Origin: a virus | IMG/VR virus record: IMGVR_UViG_3300047560_000207 | Span: 1 to 24,002 of that record | Direction: 5' to 3' (one strand) | Length of the DNA: 24,002 nt | Part shown: positions 22,804-24,002 of the stretch, piece after piece | Layout: each line of letters opens with the position of its first letter | How positions within the stretch are numbered: position 1 is the stretch's first letter | The notes under the pieces: generated by a model | The model's input: the letters and a program-made list of their open reading frames with translations, nothing else | Database searches by the model: none | Told to the model about the DNA's origin: nothing | Translations under genes and position numbers: made by a program

Positions 22804-22870
22804 TTTGATTTTAATTTTTGCGAAATATTTTTTGAAAAGCCTTTTATTTTAGTGACGGGGGGTGTTTGCG

Positions 22871-22899
22871 TGAGCCGCAAATTCAAAAAATACGGCTCA
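22871..22899. repeat. Inverted repeat TGAGCCG/CGGCTCA
   Basis: TGAGCCG (22871-22877) and CGGCTCA (22893-22899) can form a 7-bp stem around a 15-nt AT-rich loop. No T-run follows on either strand, so it is not a standard terminator. It could be an operator half-site pair or a remnant. Confidence 0.4.
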
Positions 22900-22977
22900 T
22901 CATTTACGCTCAGCTTAGTGTAATAGAAAATTATACAGTCCCTTTTTAAATCTTGGGCTATGGGGGTGCGGTGGGCT

Positions 22978-23064
22978 AACAAAGTGCACGAAATTGCACC
23001 TAGTTATAGCCTAATCGCTTGACTTTGTCAGGGATATGCGGTAGAATGTATCTCAGGTCGTGAC
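22978..23064. repeat. Iterated motif, cluster B, around the plus-strand promoter
   Basis: Degenerate copies of AACTTYGTG lie at 22979-22987 (AACAAAGTG, inverted), 22987-22993 (CACGAAA, inverted), 23021-23029 (GACTTTGTC, overlapping the -35 box) and 23054-23062 (ACACTTCGT, close to the predicted transcription start). They bracket the promoter, as operators would. Confidence 0.5.
23019..23047 (+). promoter_or_regulatory. Sigma70-like promoter of the 233-aa gene
   Basis: TTGACT (23019-23024), a 17-base spacer and TAGAAT (23042-23047) form a strong promoter. The predicted start near 23054 leaves a leader of about 45 nt, with GAAAGGG as ribosome site before the ATG at 23100. The -35 box overlaps a copy of the iterated motif. 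Confidence 0.75.
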
Positions 23065-23099
23065 ACTTCGTTGCGACTATATTTAGAAAGGGTTATATC

Positions 23100-23801
23100 A
23101 TGACATCATTAAAAGCAAGTAAGAAAGCAATCGCATCACCTAGCAAAGCCGAGTTAGTATTAGACACTAACACTATATTAAGCCTTGCACCAGTAGCAAG
23201 CGAAGCAAGCCAAGCCTATGGCTTATATGAGAAGCAAGCCGAGGCAACATTGGCATATCGTGATAGCGAAGCCTCGTTAGCTGATGAGTTTTATACATGG
23301 TTAGTGGCGCATAAGCCTGATTATAAAACATATCAAGCGGTTAAAAAACATATCACCACAAGCCTAGCAAGTAGCAAAGGGCGCAAATTTGAAACCGTTG
23401 AGAAGTGGCTAAATGCTTATGTTATTAAAGAGGTAAAGGCTCTCGGTTATGAATTGCCAAAGGCTGAAAGCAAATCAGCGCAAGGTATGGCTAACTTACG
23501 CTCTGAACTTAGTGCGCTTAGTGACACTGATATAGTCACGCAAATCGCTGAATTAGCGAAGCAAGGCGCAAGCGGTGACAAAGAAGCGTTAAAACGCGCC
23601 ACGCAATTAGCAAGCGAAAAGCAAAAACGAGAGAAGCAAGAAGCCAATGCCATTAAAAAGGCAGATAGCAAAGCCACAACCGAGCTAAAAGGCGCATTGA
23701 AGCGTTGGATTACAGGGCTTGAGCATGAGCAATTAGCCGCTTTACTATGGGCTAAAAATCACTTTAACGAAGTGACGAAGCTAGCAAAGCAAGCTAAGTA
23801 A
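23100..23801 (+). CDS. Ala/Lys-rich helical protein of unknown function (233 aa)
   Basis: This is the only convincing plus-strand gene. It has its own promoter, a GAAAGGG ribosome site and a terminator 30 nt past the stop, so it is a single-gene unit. The protein is mostly helical and rich in Ala, Lys, Ser and Glu, with a coiled-coil-like stretch at about residues 165-200 (KRATQLASEKQKREKQEANA). It also has aromatic-containing segments DEFYTWLVAHKPDYKTYQAVKKHI, KFETVEKWLNAYVIKEVKALGY and a C-terminal ALKRWITGLEHEQLAALLWAKNHF. No signal peptide, membrane segment or catalytic motif is seen. The small basic helical form and divergent position suggest a DNA-binding or early regulatory protein, but this is inference and I recognise no family. 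Confidence 0.75.
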   Translation: MTSLKASKKAIASPSKAELVLDTNTILSLAPVASEASQAYGLYEKQAEATLAYRDSEASLADEFYTWLVAHKPDYKTYQAVKKHITTSLASSKGRKFETVEKWLNAYVIKEVKALGYELPKAESKSAQGMANLRSELSALSDTDIVTQIAELAKQGASGDKEALKRATQLASEKQKREKQEANAIKKADSKATTELKGALKRWITGLEHEQLAALLWAKNHFNEVTKLAKQAK

Positions 23802-23829
23802 ATTTAGCAAATCAAATCTCCATATTTAT

Positions 23830-23856
23830 GCCCGCTAACCATGCGGGCTTTTTTTT
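23830..23856 (+). terminator. Rho-independent terminator of the 233-aa gene
   Basis: GCCCGC (23830-23835), loop TAACCAT, GCGGGC (23843-23848), then eight T residues to 23856. Confidence 0.92.
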
Positions 23857-23863
23857 GCCTATT

Positions 23864-23891
23864 AACTTCGTGCAACTTTGTGAACTTTGTT
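23864..23891 (+). repeat. Iterated motif, cluster C: three tandem copies
   Basis: AACTTCGTG (23864), AACTTTGTG (23874) and AACTTTGTT (23883) follow each other with spacings of 10 and 9 bases on the plus strand. This is the most regular array of the motif in the window and lies between the terminator and a further promoter. Confidence 0.75.
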
Positions 23892-23950
23892 AAACATACA
23901 TAGACAAGTTTCACTATGTTATGACCGTGATTAAAAGAGGGCAGATGCAC

Positions 23951-23980
23951 TTGACAATAAAATTACGTAATTACGTAAAT
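23951..23980 (+). promoter_or_regulatory. Putative promoter with a 16-bp palindromic operator
   Basis: A perfect -35 box, TTGACA (23951-23956), is followed by the palindrome TTACGTAATTACGTAA (23963-23978), two tandem copies of the 8-bp palindrome TTACGTAA. A weak -10 (TAAATA, 23976-23981) would lie 19 bases away, so the promoter may need an activator or be held by a repressor. TTGGAG near 23995-24000 looks like a ribosome site for a gene starting beyond the window. Confidence 0.5.
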
Positions 23981-24002
23981 ATGCATTTTTTCATTGGAGT
24001 TA

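Larger units (their letters stand above)
22768..23099. other. Divergent intergenic region between HNH gene and plus-strand gene
   Basis: This 332-bp gene-free stretch is AT-rich with C/G runs. It carries the HNH promoter (22774-22803), a 7-bp inverted repeat (22871-22899), a TATAAT on the minus strand without a good -35, motif cluster B, and the plus-strand promoter at 23019-23047. A 60-codon minus-strand frame through it is not convincing. Confidence 0.7.

Noticed and set aside
22925-22940. TATAAT on the minus strand near 22930
   Set aside because: No acceptable -35 box 16-18 bases upstream, so it is not listed as a promoter.
22800-22982. Minus-strand frame of 60 codons in the divergent region
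   Set aside because: AT-rich, no ribosome site, no pattern, and it covers the inverted repeat; treated as non-coding.

Overview
The window is a contiguous piece of an AT-rich tailed double-stranded DNA phage (Caudoviricetes). No bacterial housekeeping gene, rRNA or tRNA is visible. The order terminase, portal, scaffold, major capsid, gp4-like connector, SU10-type adaptor, fibres, with no tape-measure, tail-tube or sheath gene, suggests a short-tailed (podovirus-like) virion. The small-gene repertoire (DUF6321 protein, a basic protein starting MPSKSKAQ, a protein starting MANTTFSG, a GroES-like protein, a 2OG-Fe(II) oxygenase) resembles uncultured phages of freshwater and marine bacterioplankton. 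The host cannot be read from the sequence. Assignments rest on motif recognition by eye and gene order; no database search was run.

Layout, in transcription order of the minus strand. The right end (22.0-24.0 kb) is the control region. It holds a plus-strand gene of unknown function (23100-23801) with its own sigma70 promoter and terminator, a possible leaderless HNH endonuclease gene (22228-22767, minus), and three intergenic clusters of a 9-bp motif, AACTTYGTG. One cluster lies in the spacer of the likely late promoter just upstream of the small terminase gene. From 22.0 down to 12.6 kb is the packaging and head module: TerS-like protein, TerL, a 2OG-Fe(II) oxygenase fused to an HD-like domain, P22-like portal, a 64-aa protein, a GroES-like co-chaperonin, scaffold, two head-associated proteins and the major capsid protein. 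A strong terminator follows the capsid gene, and a near-consensus promoter (TTGACA-17-TATAAA) immediately restarts transcription.

From 12.4 to 7.4 kb are small virion-associated and accessory genes, including micro-genes of 33, 40 and 46 codons, a coiled-coil/TM protein that may be a holin, a gp4-like connector and an SU10-type adaptor. From 7.4 to 1 kb is the fibre and receptor module. It holds two small structural proteins with a shared C-terminal module, a 321-aa repeat protein, two fibres ending in S74 chaperone domains, a GIY-YIG homing endonuclease between those fibres, a glycosyltransferase, and a third fibre cut by the window edge.

Nearly all minus-strand genes abut or overlap (ATGA or TAATG junctions, AGGAG-like ribosome sites), so this is a tightly coupled late operon. 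The GroES-like protein and scaffold probably assist capsid folding and assembly. The fibre paralogues, glycosyltransferase and homing endonuclease make the left end the most variable part.
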